From positions 4,301,043-4,365,042 of the forward strand of contig CM039122.1 in NCBI GenBank assembly GCA_022036555.1: 64,000 nt of DNA, in the 5' to 3' direction. The notes under the pieces were generated by a model. That model was not told the origin of the DNA. It worked only from the letters and a program-made list of their open reading frames with translations, and did no database searches. The position numbers and the translations under genes were made by a program. Positions 1 through 10,895 of this stretch are shown here, piece by piece. Each line of letters starts with the position of its first letter. Positions within the stretch are counted from its first letter, which is position 1. This DNA comes from Microstegium vimineum (Eukaryota > Streptophyta > Magnoliopsida > Poales > Poaceae).

Positions 1-781
1 TTGGTTGGGACCAACCCGGATGGGTTCGACTCGCTTTTGGGGTGTTTGGATGGGGTTGGGGAAGGGATGGGTTGAACCCTAAAGGAATATTCGCTGATTA
101 TGCGGATTGGGCTCGTCCGCCAGATTTCGACGGACTGAGCCGCTCTCGTCGGATTGGCCTCGTTCACGTGTCGTCTGTTCACCCCCCAGCACCACCTTAT
201 CCCTTCACCCTCCAACCTTATCCCTTCAGGCAGAGAGGAGCCCGACGCCGCCCTTCATCCCTGACGCCCGCCGAACGCCCGACGCCGCGCCGGCCTCTCC
301 ACCGCCCGCGGCGCGCCGGTCTCTCCCGGAGGCCGCGCTGGACGCGCGCAGGTCGAGCGAGGCAGGTCGGCCCCGCGAAGGCCGCCGCCGGTCCGGCCCG
401 ACGCCGCCAGCTCCTCCACCGCCCGACGCTGCCCGCTCCTCCACCGCCCGACGCTGCTAGCTCCTCCACCGCCCGACGCCGCCAGCTCCGACGCACGGCG
501 ACGAGGTGCTCCTAGGTCCGCCGCCCCAAGGTGCGTCTCCGGCCCTCAGGTCCGCCGCCCCAAGGTCCGGCTCTCCCCCAGTCTGCATCTCCCTTCTCTG
601 AATCCCCTACTACATGAATTTTAAGACCATGTTACCTCTTATATGGAATTGGATGGGGTCTGCTTCTGAATACTTACTTTTTACCTACCTGATCTATATT
701 GATTGTGCTGTTGTCTATATTGATTGTGCTGCTGTGCTTTTCTGTGCTGCTATATGTAGATGAATAATAGGCTCAAGGCAT

Positions 782-2112
782 TTGTTTTTGCTGCTGCTGC
801 ACATTGGTTGTTGTGCTATGGCAATTGTTGCTCGATCTAGGAAAAGAAAACGAGTCGCAAGAAGGGAAGGGATTACTTATGCACCAATATATGAAAGGGA
901 TAGGAAAAGAATGGAATACCTCGATGACAAAATCTGGAGGAATGACACAACTTGTGTAAACATGCTGAGAATGAACAAAATATGTTTCTTTAGGTTTTGT
1001 AAGTTGTTTACAGATCGTGGTTTACTTGAAGGTACCATTCATATGTGTGTTGAGGAGCAAGTGGCAATGTTTCTGCATACTGTGGGGCACAATGTTAGGA
1101 ATAGAGTAATTGCAACCAATTTTGGTAGATCCGGAGAAACGGTCAGTCCTTATTTTAACAAAGTACTTCATGCTATTGGTGAGCTACGAGATGATTATAT
1201 TAGGCCCCCTTCATTGGACACTCCATCTAAAATTGAAGGAGACACAAGGTGGTACCCATACTTTAAGGTGTGATGATCAACCTTATGTCCTATTCTAAAG
1301 TTATTTTGCGCCAAACCTAATTGACCTAATCTTGACTTCTTTGAACATCACGTAGGATTGTATAGGAGCACTTGATGGTACACATATAAGAGCCACCATT
1401 CCGAAGGAAATGCAATATGCTTTTCGTGGTAGATACAAGCATTGTACTCAAAATGTATTGGCAGCCGTAGATTTTGACCAAAAGTTCACCTATGTGTTGG
1501 CCGGATGGGAGGGGACAACACATGATGCACTTGTTTTACGTGATGCTTTAGCACGTGACGGTGGCCTTCGTGTCCCACAAGGTAATAGATTAACCTATGC
1601 CTTGTCCATAAATTTATTCATCAAAACTAATGCTTCATTGAGATGTAACCTTAACTGTGCATCATATGTTAGGTAAATATTACCTAGTTGATGTTGGATA
1701 TGGAGCCAAACCTGGATTTTTACCCCCTTTTCGGGTTGTACGGTACCACTTGAATGAATGGGGGAGCAATCCGGTGCAAAATGAGAAGGAATTGTTCAAC
1801 CGCAGGCACTGCTCTTTGAGAATCATAGTAGAGCAAGCATTTGGAGCCCTAAAAAGGAGATTCAAAGTACTTGATGATGCCTCTCCTTTTTTTCCTTATG
1901 AAACTCAAGTTGATATTGTTGTTGCTTGCTGCATCATTCATAATTGGGTGATAGAAGGTGGGAGGGATGAATTTAATGTACCAAGTGACAGCGATGAGGA
2001 CACCCAACACATCACATATGCTGGGACAGCAAGTGAGAGTGCCATCATGTTAGAATTTAGGCAAGGCTTGGCTGACCAAATGTGGGCAGACCGTCTAAGC
2101 CATGGAAACTAG
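782..2112 (+). CDS. PIF/Harbinger DDE transposase (HARBI1-type nuclease), three exons
   Basis: Predicted exons are 782-1267, 1356-1581 and 1673-2112, with GT/AG borders and matching phases. They give an uninterrupted protein of about 383 residues. A second ATG at 818 opens a basic stretch (MAIVARSRKRKRV) and may be the real start, since the upstream residues are hydrophobic. The DDE_Tnp_4 nuclease fold is recognisable: first acidic residue in LDGTHI (about D169), second in the WEGTTHD motif (about D219) and the glutamate in VEQAFGALKRRF (about E291). VDVGYGAKPGF and CCIIHNWV are further family motifs. The enzyme would cut and join element ends in the nucleus, with a 3-bp TWA target preference known for the family. 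Introns were placed because they restore family motifs (KDCIGALDGTH; PQGKYYLVD). Nothing visible disables it, but its element lacks one end. Confidence 0.88.
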
Positions 2113-2274
2113 TATTGGTGTGTGTAATTTGTGTTGTATTTTATTTGATTGGACAATGTAATCATTGTATTATTGACTGAAATTTAATTTGAGGACATAT
2201 CCCTACACATTGATTCCTATTTTATTGGCATTATTATTTGAGGACATATATTGTATTGTCAATTTTGTAGGGGA

Positions 2275-2866
2275 ATGGATGCAGAGTGTGTTTCAGGGAC
2301 TGCTGGTCATGCTACTTGGGCTCCCACTTGGTCAGCCTACATGCTTGAATACCTTACAAATTTAGTGGTTAGTGGCACCAAGACTTCATCCACCTTCAAG
2401 ATGGTTCACTACAATGGGTGTGCAAAGGCTCTCCAACAGAAATTTGGCATTGTGCGCAGTGGTGACCAGGTTAAGAACCACCTTAAGACATGGCAAAAGA
2501 AGTTTCGTAAAGTATGTGACCTTCGTGGGTTGAGTGCGGCTGGTTGGGATGAAGATACCTACACTATAACTCTAGATGATGAGCACTACAACAAACATAT
2601 TAAGGTATATTAATGCTGAATTATTAGTTCTCACATATATATAATTGCTGGATTATAGTTGTTCAATTGTAGTGGCTGAATTGTAGTGTCTGAATTATAG
2701 TGGCTGAATTATAGTTGCTAAAATTGTACATATATTGTAGGATCACAAGGGTGATGCTGATTTTCTAAACAAGCCTATTCAACACTTTGTGGAGATGAAC
2801 ACAATATTTGGGAGCACCATGGCTACAGGTTGGTTTGCAAAGGACTCAAGTGTGCCTCTAACCTGA
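2275..2866 (+). CDS. Myb/SANT-like DNA-binding protein of the Harbinger element
   Basis: Predicted exons 2275-2604 and 2741-2866 join in phase (HIK to DHKGDADFL). The ATG at 2275 begins MDAECVSG. The N-terminal part has the tryptophan-rich Myb/SANT-like pattern (WAPTWSAYMLEYL, VKNHLKTWQKKFRKV, GWDEDTY) typical of the second protein of PIF/Harbinger elements, known in the family to bind element ends and bring the transposase to them. The C-terminal motif FVEMNTIFGSTMATGWFAK also fits this family. The frame ends VPLT-stop at 2864-2866, right at the break to duplicated DNA. The natural tail of these proteins is usually longer, so the protein is probably truncated here. Confidence 0.75.
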
Positions 2867-4015
2867 AGTCCTGAACCGACCCGGCCAGGCGCGCGACGAA
2901 CGGCATCCCGTCCGTGCCCGCCTTCGCCGAGAGCCCGAGACCCAGCCGCCGCCGTTGCCCCGAGATCCTGCCCGCCCTCCTCTTCTCTCTTCTCTTCTTC
3001 TTCCTGCTGGCCGGGTTGGGAGCTGGAGCTGTCGTGGGAGCTCTACCAAACGAAACGGCGCCCTAACATTGGTGAATCTCCTGTCGGAACTTCCCCGGAT
3101 CCTCGATGCACCGCCTCATTCCTACTTCGAGATCTGTCCTCTCTATGGCATCTGCTCCGCCTCGCTGGTGGCGGCTCCCACTCATGCCGGCTTCCAATCG
3201 TATTTCCCGGTGTGTTTTCTTCTTCTGATGCTAAAGTTTGTTGTGCCTTTAGGATTCGTATATATATACTTTCGGATTTAGATTGTGCTCAATTTCGAGT
3301 ATGTATGTACTTGCCGTTCTTATGTTTTCTGAAGCAAATGGGAGAAAACCTTTCCCAGAGTAAAAAAAAGACGAAAACTGAAATCGATTTTAGGGCAATT
3401 TCAGCCTCGAGTCCTTGATTGATATGCTGATGCCATCTTATTTATGTTGATGCTAAGATTAGTATTTCATACTACAGATTTTCTCATGTATCTCAGAACA
3501 AGGCCAGCAGTAGTGGAGTAACAGACGATATCATTTATGGTGATGAAGAAGCTCAGAGGACAACTATGGATGTCACAGATGGCCAACAAGAAACATGGGA
3601 AAAATTTGTGGAATTCAGGGAGGATCTGCCAATAGAACTGGATGCCGATAAGAAGGCAGCCATTATGCGCCGGGCAGCAGAGGCACGTCACCGTGTAGTC
3701 CATCTTAATAGGCTTCCAGATAGCAGTCACCGTGATGGTTCAATTTACAGGGACACATAAATGGCAAAAAGACTACCGTATTGCGGACTGCACTGAGAGT
3801 AAGTGATCAATATCTCTTTTCCTATTTTGTTTGTTATTGAGACATTTTCAAATCATAGGGTCAATTGATTTATCCTCTGTTGAAATTGTTAGAGATGTTT
3901 TCTCCTCTTCCTATGCGTGCTTAATGCATTGCTTTTATTGTATGGGAGTTGTTGGCTTGTCGCTTGGAATATGCTTAAAACATAGGGTCAACTCGTGCTG
4001 TCTGGGCTCCTGGTC

Positions 4016-4026
4016 TCCCCCCCCAC

Positions 4027-4057
<31 letters not shown>

Positions 4058-4058
4058 C
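4016..4058. repeat. Poly-C plus (CA)n microsatellite in an intron
   Basis: An interrupted C-run is followed by a short CA repeat in the intron between exons 2 and 3. Copy B has a much shorter C-rich stretch at the matching place (about 47223-47238), so the locus changed length after the duplication. Confidence 0.85.
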
Positions 4059-4189
4059 CTGGCTTCTGCTCCTTTATTTCCTAATCCTGTTCTCTCCTAT
4101 ATATGTACTTTGTAATCAGTTAATCACTCTCAATAACTAGGAATATAGATGGATATTCATCCTCCTTCAGAAATCTTCAGGTTATAGAT

Positions 4190-6030
4190 GGCATCATGCC
4201 ATATACTGTGGAATATGTTCATAACATTTCGTTATTTTAAGGTTTTAGCACATATCATTCCCTTAAATGTTATTTCTGTCTAGTCTCTACATATGCAAAT
4301 ATTATTGAAAATTATGAAATATTTTGTAGCATATGGGTCTGATGTTATATATCATCAGAAAACTTTAAAAGATGACTTCTAGAAGAGAAACAGAAGAAGA
4401 AAAAATTCAGGGAGAGGTAAAATGACCTGAGTTAAGCAGTTCTTAGGTAAGGTGTATGTTAGCCAGCAATCAGGTGCAGACCCTCAGCCACACGCACACA
4501 CAGACTTGAGAGTGATAGTGCAGAAGGGAGAACAAAGCACAAAACTCACTCAGAGCACTGCTGCACTACTTCAGAGTGCTATTGCTGCTGAACTACCTCA
4601 CATTATACCATGGTAGCATAGCATTATGCCCTATACTGTAGATTGTGTTCATATCATTTCGTTATTTAGGTTTTACCACATATTATGCCCTTAAAGGTTA
4701 TTTGTGCCTACTGCCTAGTCTCTACATATCCAAATATTATTGAAAATTGTGAAAATATTCTGCACCATAGGGTTACAAGGAATATACAAGGGGATATACC
4801 CACCATAGTGTTACAAGGAACATGCAAGGGGATATCCCTTGGTATATGGCTGTATGCTTTTCGCAGACGATGTAGTTTTAGTTGATGAAAGCCAGGCGGG
4901 AGTGAATAGGAAACTAGAGTTGTGGCGGCAGACCCTTGAGTCCAAAGGTTTTAGAGTAAGCAGAACGAAAACTAAATACATGAGGGAGATGTGAGTTTGG
5001 AAGCTCAAGTAGTGCCTAAGAAAGATACCTTTCGATATCTGGGATCGATGCTACACAGGGATGGAGATATTGATGCAGACGTTCGCCATAGAATCAAAGC
5101 AGGTTGGATGAAGTGGAGCCAAGCATCTGGCATTTTTTGTGACAAGAGGGTACCATAAAAGCTAAAAGGGAAGTTTTATAGAACGGCGATTAGACCTGCT
5201 ATGTTGTATGGAGCAAAATGTTGGCCTACAAAAAAACCGACATGTTCAAAAACTGAGTGTTGCAGAAATGTGTATGTTGTGCTGGTTTGTGGTCACACAA
5301 GAATGGACTGAGTTTGGAATGATGATATACATGATCGTCTTGGGGTAGCACCAATTGAAGAAAAGCTTCTCCAACATCCATTGAGGTGTCATGTCCAAAG
5401 GAGACCTTCAGAGGCACCAGTGCATTGTGCAGTCCTAAGTCAAGATAATAATGTGAGGAGAGGTGGAGGAAGACCGAAATTGACACGGGGTGGGGCAATA
5501 AAAAGAGATTTGGAAGGTTGAGATACACCTAGAGATTTATGACTGAATATGAATAGGAGTGCTTGAAAGCATCTATTGACATGCTTGAACTGTGACTAGG
5601 GGCTCTTGATGGGTTTCAACTCTAGTCTACCCCAACATGCTTGGGATACCCCAACATGCTTGGGACTAAAAGGCTTTTTTTGTTCTTGTATTATGCAACA
5701 TAGGGTCTGACTTTATATATCATCAGAAAATTTTAAAAAGATGACTTCTGGAAGAGAAACAGAAGTAGTTTTTTTTTTCTTTTTTTCTTTTTGGAAAAAA
5801 AGAAGAAGAAAAATTTAAGGCAGGGGTGAAATGACCTGTTTTTAGCAATTCTTGGGTAAAGTGAATGTTAGCTGGCAACCAGGTACAGACCCTCACCCTC
5901 AGCCACACACACATAGTTTTGAGAGTGATAGTGCAGAAGGGAGAACAGAGCACTCTCACAGAGTGCTGCTGCACTACTACGGAGTGCTACTGGCCTACTG
6001 CTGCTGAACTACTTCACATTATACTATGGT
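4190..6030 (+). repeat. Intronic tandem duplication of a ~420-bp unit, second copy split by a LINE
   Basis: Segment 4190-4330 recurs at 4612-4775 and segment 4331-4611 recurs at 5698-6030. Together they are one unit duplicated in tandem, with 4781-5687 inserted inside the second copy. The same arrangement exists in copy B (47370-49170), so it predates the segmental duplication. Confidence 0.8.
4781..5687 (+). mobile_element. L1-type LINE 3' fragment with reverse transcriptase remains (copy A)
   Basis: Frames with shifts show reverse transcriptase motifs of plant LINEs: LFADDVVLVDESQAGVNRK (the FADD catalytic pair, about 4855-4915), TLESKGFRVSRTKTKYM, FRYLGSMLHRDGDID and IRPAMLYGA. The 3' end reads GCTTGGGACTAAAAGGC followed by a T/G-rich tail, typical of grass LINEs. 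CACCATAGGGT before and CAACATAGGGT after the insert (10 of 11 matching) look like the target-site duplication. It is 5'-truncated with several stops, so it is inactive. It lies in the second intron of the DUF6598 gene. Confidence 0.85.
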
Positions 6031-6076
6031 AACATATAAATATACAAAGGGTAAGTTTGAACCAAAACTAATCTAA

Positions 6077-6368
6077 AGGCTTGTTTATTTGAGCTGCAGT
6101 TTTTGGGATTTTGGCTCAAAAGCTGGCTTTCTAGCTTTTAGCTTCTGTCTGTTGGCCTTTTATCATTAGCTTTTGTTATAATCTTTTAGCTTCTAAGCAC
6201 ACCAAAAGCTAGAAAAAGCTGTTCTCAGTGTGCTTTTCAGCTTTTAGTTCATTTCACCAGAAGCTAGCTTTCTAGCTTTTTAAAAATAACAGTTCAATAG
6301 CTGCACTGTTTGTTTCAGCTTCTAACTTTTGGCGAGTAGAAGCTAGACAAGCTCAAACAAAGACGCCC
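6077..6368. mobile_element. Tourist-like MITE, copy A
   Basis: A 292-bp AT-rich element rich in AGCTTTTAGCTTC-like words has imperfect terminal inverted repeats (AGGCTTGTTTATTTGAGCT at the left; complement of the right end AGGGCGTCTTTGTTTGAGC-like) and TAA on both sides (6074-6076, 6369-6371). The same insertion is in copy B at 49224-49515, so it is older than the duplication. It lies in an intron. Confidence 0.8.
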
Positions 6369-8021
6369 TAAGTTGGCTGATGTACTGCAATCGATAGTCT
6401 ACAGTCTACTGTCCCATGGGTCAGGATAAGCCTGCAATACTTATTGGCTAAGGGACTCTACCTCCCACTAAAGCTTGGCTGATATTCAGCCCTCCAAAGT
6501 CTAGTGTTCTCTATACAGCTTGGTCTACTGCTATTCAACCCTAAACCAGCAGATTATCTAACAGTGAACCTAGAAATAGTTTAGGGGGTTCTGAAATACA
6601 TTCGGTAGAAGAAGTGAAAGTTTTCCTTTCAGAGGTGATTAGACTCTTTTTCTTTTTCTTAATACAATGATACAAAGCTCTCTTGCATGTTTGAGGAAAA
6701 GAAGACTCTTTTTCTTTGTTTTGGCCTGGAAGGCATTTTGTAAGAGAGAGAGTCTTAGTACAAAGAACATAAATAGTTTCCACATAGATGAAAAGGAAAA
6801 TTCCTAAGTGGCATATTCCCTTTTTTCACATGGCAACCTAAGTGTTTGACGTTGCTTGTAGTTCCTAAACATTTAGGGATGGAGGGAGTATGTTGTTTGC
6901 TGTATTATTCCGGTTAAAATATATTTTTTGTTTTTGTGAAGCTCGGTTGGAGGCAATGACGTTTTCAAACCCCACGGATTGTGTCATGGACGATGGAATT
7001 TGTTTGAGCCATTATCCTTGTCACATGTTACAAATTTTCTCATTAAAGTTGGCTAAAATTCCTGTGGATGCTGGCAAAGTAGAGTTGTATGGCTACATAG
7101 CAGCACGGGATGACATGGAACCATTTCTTAACTATATCGTCAATATTAGTAGGGATGATCCCTTCACTGCAGAACAGGTGCATATCTATACTTATCTTTT
7201 TTTTAGACCAAAGGAAAAGACCCCGCTTATATTGAAAGCATCACATCTATACTTATCTGCAATTGTTTGAAGGGATAAGTCTAGTTAACAGGCCCAAGTT
7301 TTGAGGTTCTTTAACCCCCTCAAGTACAAGGCAAGGTATTCGAACTGTTTATGTATTTAGCACCCTCTTAATAACCTTCTAGGCCAATTTTGGAGTGGCT
7401 CTGGGCTAGCAACCATTTTGCATGCCATGAGAGCAAAATCAATTCCAAAACCTACCCTATGGATTTATTTAGTCTGTGGAATACTTATGGGTCAAATATT
7501 CAATTTTGTACTTGAGGTTTTTAAGTAGATGAAGCTCAACACTTGAGGGACTTAATAAGTGGACTTAATCCATGTTTTGAATTACTTCATTCATTTCTAA
7601 ATAAAGTTGAATTTGAGCATGCATAATGCATAGAATAGAACAGCTGAAGTGTATGGCATAGTATAATATTGACTGTGCTCTTGAATTATTTAATAGACTT
7701 AGGCTCAGTTTGCACTCTGCACTTTGCATTCTTGATTACTAAGTTACTTAAACCAGAATAGGTTATGGTCGATGTGCCATAGTCATTTATTGTGTTGTAG
7801 CTCCCCTGTGTATGTAACTAATCTGCCCAAAAGTAGCGGAATAATACTTTATAATGTATAAGCTACTACCTTACCAAGTCTTTTATTGTGGAATGATATT
7901 TATCACAAAACTGATGTAACTTGTGAAAAATATTTTTATATAGTAAAAAAAAAGTTCAAACTGAATACTTTGGTTGAACTCTTGGTTGTTACTACGCAGA
8001 CAACACAAATTGATCAGTACT

Positions 8022-8093
8022 ACATGACTAAACAACATCGAAATTACAAGACTAGACCACATCGAAATTACATGACTAGACAACATCGAAATT
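8022..8093 (+). repeat. Three tandem 24-bp units
   Basis: Units at 8022-8045, 8046-8069 and 8070-8093 share the core ACATCGAAATT preceded by ACATGACTA-like bases. The array is present with the same number in copy B (about 51319-51390). Confidence 0.85.
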
Positions 8094-9514
8094 GCATAGT
8101 ACTACCATCCATTTAACAAGTCCAAAACCACCACGGCACACCAGCATAACTGAAGCAACCACAAAAGTACCATGGACCATGTGAAACACCTCACACACTG
8201 TTGTTCACCATATAACCTATTCAATTTTATGTGACAATGATCTTGGTCATCCATTGTTAAATATACCTTTTAATTTAATAGCTACAGATTCCCTTCAGAA
8301 CAAAATACCGTTACAAGGAAGTATTTAACTGTAGATACCTTTTTCTCTCTTGAAAGTAGACATTTCTTTCTTTTTAAGAGTAATGATTTTGCAGGACTCT
8401 CTTATGAACATTGCCCCTAAGCGTGGGATCAGATTGGACTATGCTACTCTAATCGAATATGATATGAAGATCAAGATAGGTGAACAAGAGAAGGATGATC
8501 TACAGCTGATTGATGGTGTATCTGTGATTGGCCTCATGGGCACAGTGGATCATTCTGTATTCACAAGTCGCATCATTGGTGATTACGGCGGCGCCGTTGA
8601 CATAAGTGCATCATGTCTTGATCGTGCGGTTGAGGTGACAGTAGAAGTTACCGTGTCAGATGTGCAAGACAGCTTCCGTTTGTGTCTCGGCAGTTTTAGC
8701 AGCGGGTTACGCAAAGAAATCCGGCTCTTTGATGGTACCATTGGTGAGCCCTGTGTCTTGAAGAGGTATGTGGTCGCGGTAGCCATGGGTACTCAGATGG
8801 ATTTGAATTTCAAGGTTGGCGCAGAATCGTCCGGTTACTCAGAACATTGTTGCTCCTTCACGGCACACCAACATGGGCATGTCGATCAATTGATCAATAC
8901 TGATCTTTCGTCATTCTTGGTGAAGGTGACACGGTTTGTTTTACCTAATGAGAAAAACCTGGGCGCGTCATTCTTGACTGATCTTGCAGCAGCTAGCATT
9001 GGAACACTAGTGTAATATAAATCAGGCGAGCCCAACTAGTAGTGTAATAAAAAGTGCTCGACTGTCTACTCTCATGGGCTTATATGTTTGTTTAACATAT
9101 GGAGGGGGGATTTTCCACTGGTGATTTTGGGCTACTGTGAACAATCTTGGCATGGCAGGAGATGGTGGTTAGCCTCGTGCCCTCATCCTGAATTGATCCG
9201 ATCTCATATCATCAGTCATCACCAATAGTCACACTTCAAATCAAGTTGAGAGCAAACATATATTGAATACACGTTGTGATGCCGGTAGAAATCAATCAGA
9301 AGCTACATCAGTCGAAATATAAAGGGGAAAAAATTCTTTTAACACTAGAAAAACTTCTAATTTTCTAGTTGACACCAAATTTATTTATTTTCCTTTTTTG
9401 TTACCTCTTTCATTTTTTTTTCTTTTCTATTTGACACTTCCGTCAGTTTAGAACCTAATGGTGTTAAGTTCTAGACGAATAGACCGTTTTGCATCTGTTG
9501 TTTATTTCCAGTTA

Positions 9515-9612
9515 GGCCTTGTTTAGATGCGCATGTGTCTCCCTTAAACCACATGTGTTAAAGTGTATTTAAACTAATATACACTTCAATCCATGTGCAT
9601 CCAAACAAGGCC
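9515..9612. mobile_element. 98-bp Tourist-type MITE present only in copy A
   Basis: The ends are near-perfect inverted repeats, GGCCTTGTTTAGATGC and GCATCCAAACAAGGCC, flanked by TTA at 9512-9514 and 9613-9615. Copy B has the unfilled site (CCAGTTAGGAGGTCCC, near 52898) with a single TTA. The element therefore inserted after the segmental duplication. It has no coding capacity and depends on a PIF/Harbinger transposase. Confidence 0.93.
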
Positions 9613-9868
9613 TTAGGAGGTCCCCTTTGCCGACTACTGCTATTTGTCATACAGAAAGATATTATTTTCTAAGGAGACAAGCTCTGTTACAAGATTAATA
9701 TGCTGCTAAAATTTTATATTAAATATTTTAAGTTTATAGGCCTTAGGAGGTCCCCTTTGCCGACTACTGCTATTTGTCATACAGAAAGATATCATTTTTT
9801 AAGGAGACAAGCTCTGTTACAAGATTAATATGCTGCTAAAATTTTATATTAAATATTTTAAGTTTATA
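9609..9868 (+). repeat. Tandem duplication, two 130-bp units, copy A only
   Basis: 9609-9738 and 9739-9868 are nearly identical. Each unit starts with the last four bases (GGCC) of the MITE at 9515-9612, so the duplication followed that insertion. Copy B has one diverged unit. Confidence 0.92.
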
Positions 9869-10372
9869 ATTTAAAAATAAAAATACAAGTTTTTCTAGTG
9901 TTAAATAGAAAATTTACTCGATATAATAAAGCTAGTCATACATTTTGTGCAGAAAAAAGCACCTCAGAGATCAAAGCCTCCGAAACAGGAAGATTATGCA
10001 TTGGATCCTAGTGCAGAAAAAACTCTATGATCGAAGTGATGGCCTAACATTGGGCGCACCAACAATAGCTAACATCATCAGAACTTTAGAAGAAAGGACG
10101 AAAAGTACCGTTGTAGCAACCGGGGTAGAATTATCGGACCAATAGGCTTAGTGGGCCGGTAACTGTCAACTGTGACCAGACTGGCCCAGAATGCGCATTT
10201 TAGCTTTTCCTCTTCTAATCAATCAACTGACACAGCCTCCTACTCCTTCTTTTTCAAAAAAAATTTGACCAAAATGAGATTCAGATATGCATGAAAGGAA
10301 GCATTAAATTCTCAAAAAGAAGAAGAAAGGAAGTAGTAACATTCAGGTACACAAACAAGGGGAAGACACTTA

Positions 10373-10604
10373 CTCCCCTGATCCAAATTATAATTTATTT
10401 GATTTTTTTATTTCAAATTTAACCAATCGTCTTATTCAAACAATTTATAGAAATATACTTACATTTAAGTCATTTTTAAAGACTATTTATTAATAAAGCA
10501 TGTCACAATAAAGAAAGTGATATTTTGTATAATTTTTTTAATATAATAAATGGTTAAACTTGAGGTAAAAAAAAATCAAACCAAGTAAATATTTGGAACG
10601 GAGT
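10373..10604. mobile_element. Stowaway-like MITE
   Basis: An AT-rich element starts CTCCCCTGATCCAAATTATA after TA and ends near TATTTGGAACGGAG. These are imperfect inverted ends of the Stowaway/mariner kind found throughout grasses. It lies just beyond the duplicated block. Confidence 0.65.
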
Positions 10605-10684
10605 TATTAGTAATAATAAAGGTGATATGCTGCACAAGCGAACAGTACATGTATGTATGTACGGTACATCCCATGATCCCAGCC

Positions 10685-10895
10685 AGGGCTGCAACGCCGG
10701 ACGCACAGCTCAACTCCACCGCCAGCATAGCAACGTGGCCGACATGGACGCGCCGCCGAACCTGATGCTGCGCGGCTTCGACTTCGTCGACCGCGTCAAG
10801 AGCCTCGTCGGGGAGGTGTGCCCCGCCCGGCGCCATCAATCTCGCCGCTGGCCGCCCGGGACGCGGTCGTCGCCATTGTGCGTGAGCTCTTCTTC
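10685..10895 (+). pseudogene. Class III peroxidase gene fragment
   Basis: Three frames together show a central piece of a secretory plant peroxidase: GCNA followed by an AQLNSTAS-like stretch, then NVADMDAPPNLMLRGFDFVDRVKSLVGEVCP, here split by frames, then PLAARDAVVAIV in another frame. In the family this region runs from the distal calcium/cysteine site towards the heme pocket. Two or three small shifts separate the pieces. The signal peptide, the distal histidine region and the 3' exons are absent. It is a relic, probably moved here as a fragment. The family call is firm and the exact member is unknown. Confidence 0.75.

Larger units (their letters stand above)
1..2866 (+). mobile_element. 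PIF/Harbinger DNA transposon, right end missing
   Basis: The segment holds the two genes typical of plant PIF/Harbinger elements in the same direction: a DDE transposase (782-2112) and a Myb/SANT-like protein (2275-2866). The first 600 bases are GC-rich non-coding DNA. The stretch GGGGTGTTTGGATGG at 39-53 resembles a Harbinger-type terminal repeat, so the left end may lie near there. No matching right terminal repeat is seen. Just after the partner gene's stop the sequence changes to DNA shared with 46126 onward, so the right end was lost, probably where the segmental duplication begins. The transposase frame looks intact, which suggests recent activity or a recent loss of the end. Confidence 0.8.
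3106..9015 (+). pseudogene. DUF6598 protein gene, copy A, frameshifted in exon 2
   Basis: Exons are 3106-3209, 3478-3798, 6942-7177 and 8395-9015, placed by GT/AG borders, phase and comparison with copy B. Exon 1 encodes an Arg/Ser-rich start (MHRLIPTSR, PPRWWRLPL), possibly an organelle-targeting peptide. Exon 2 carries the acidic region (QQETWEKFVEFRE, IELDADKKAAIMR). Exons 3 and 4 carry the DUF6598 domain (MLQIFSLKLAKIPVD, VELYGYIAARDD, KRGIRLDYATLIEYDMKI, KRYVVAVAMG). The domain's molecular function is unknown. At 3751-3760 the copy reads ACACATAA where copy B reads ACACATATAA. The loss of two bases creates a stop after SIYRDT and puts exons 3-4 out of frame. Exon 4 alone stays open to 9015. 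A downstream start or re-splicing could still give a partial protein, so loss of function is likely but not proven. Confidence 0.82.
2883..10330 (+). repeat. Segmental duplication, copy A (partner 46126-53720)
   Basis: The stretch matches 46126 to about 53720 in the same orientation across exons, introns and intergenic DNA of a DUF6598 gene. Similarity begins at GCCAGGCGCG (2883; 46126) and fades near the AAGAAGAAG run at about 10325 and 53705. By eye, coding exon 4 differs at about 20 of 560 positions and many intronic stretches are nearly identical. Differences between copies include a 2-bp deletion in exon 2 (A), a 10-bp insertion near the end of exon 4 (B), a MITE only in A (9515-9612), a MITE only in B (49519-49841), a 130-bp tandem duplication only in A (9609-9868) and a 47-bp one only in B (48122-48215). 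Confidence 0.93.
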
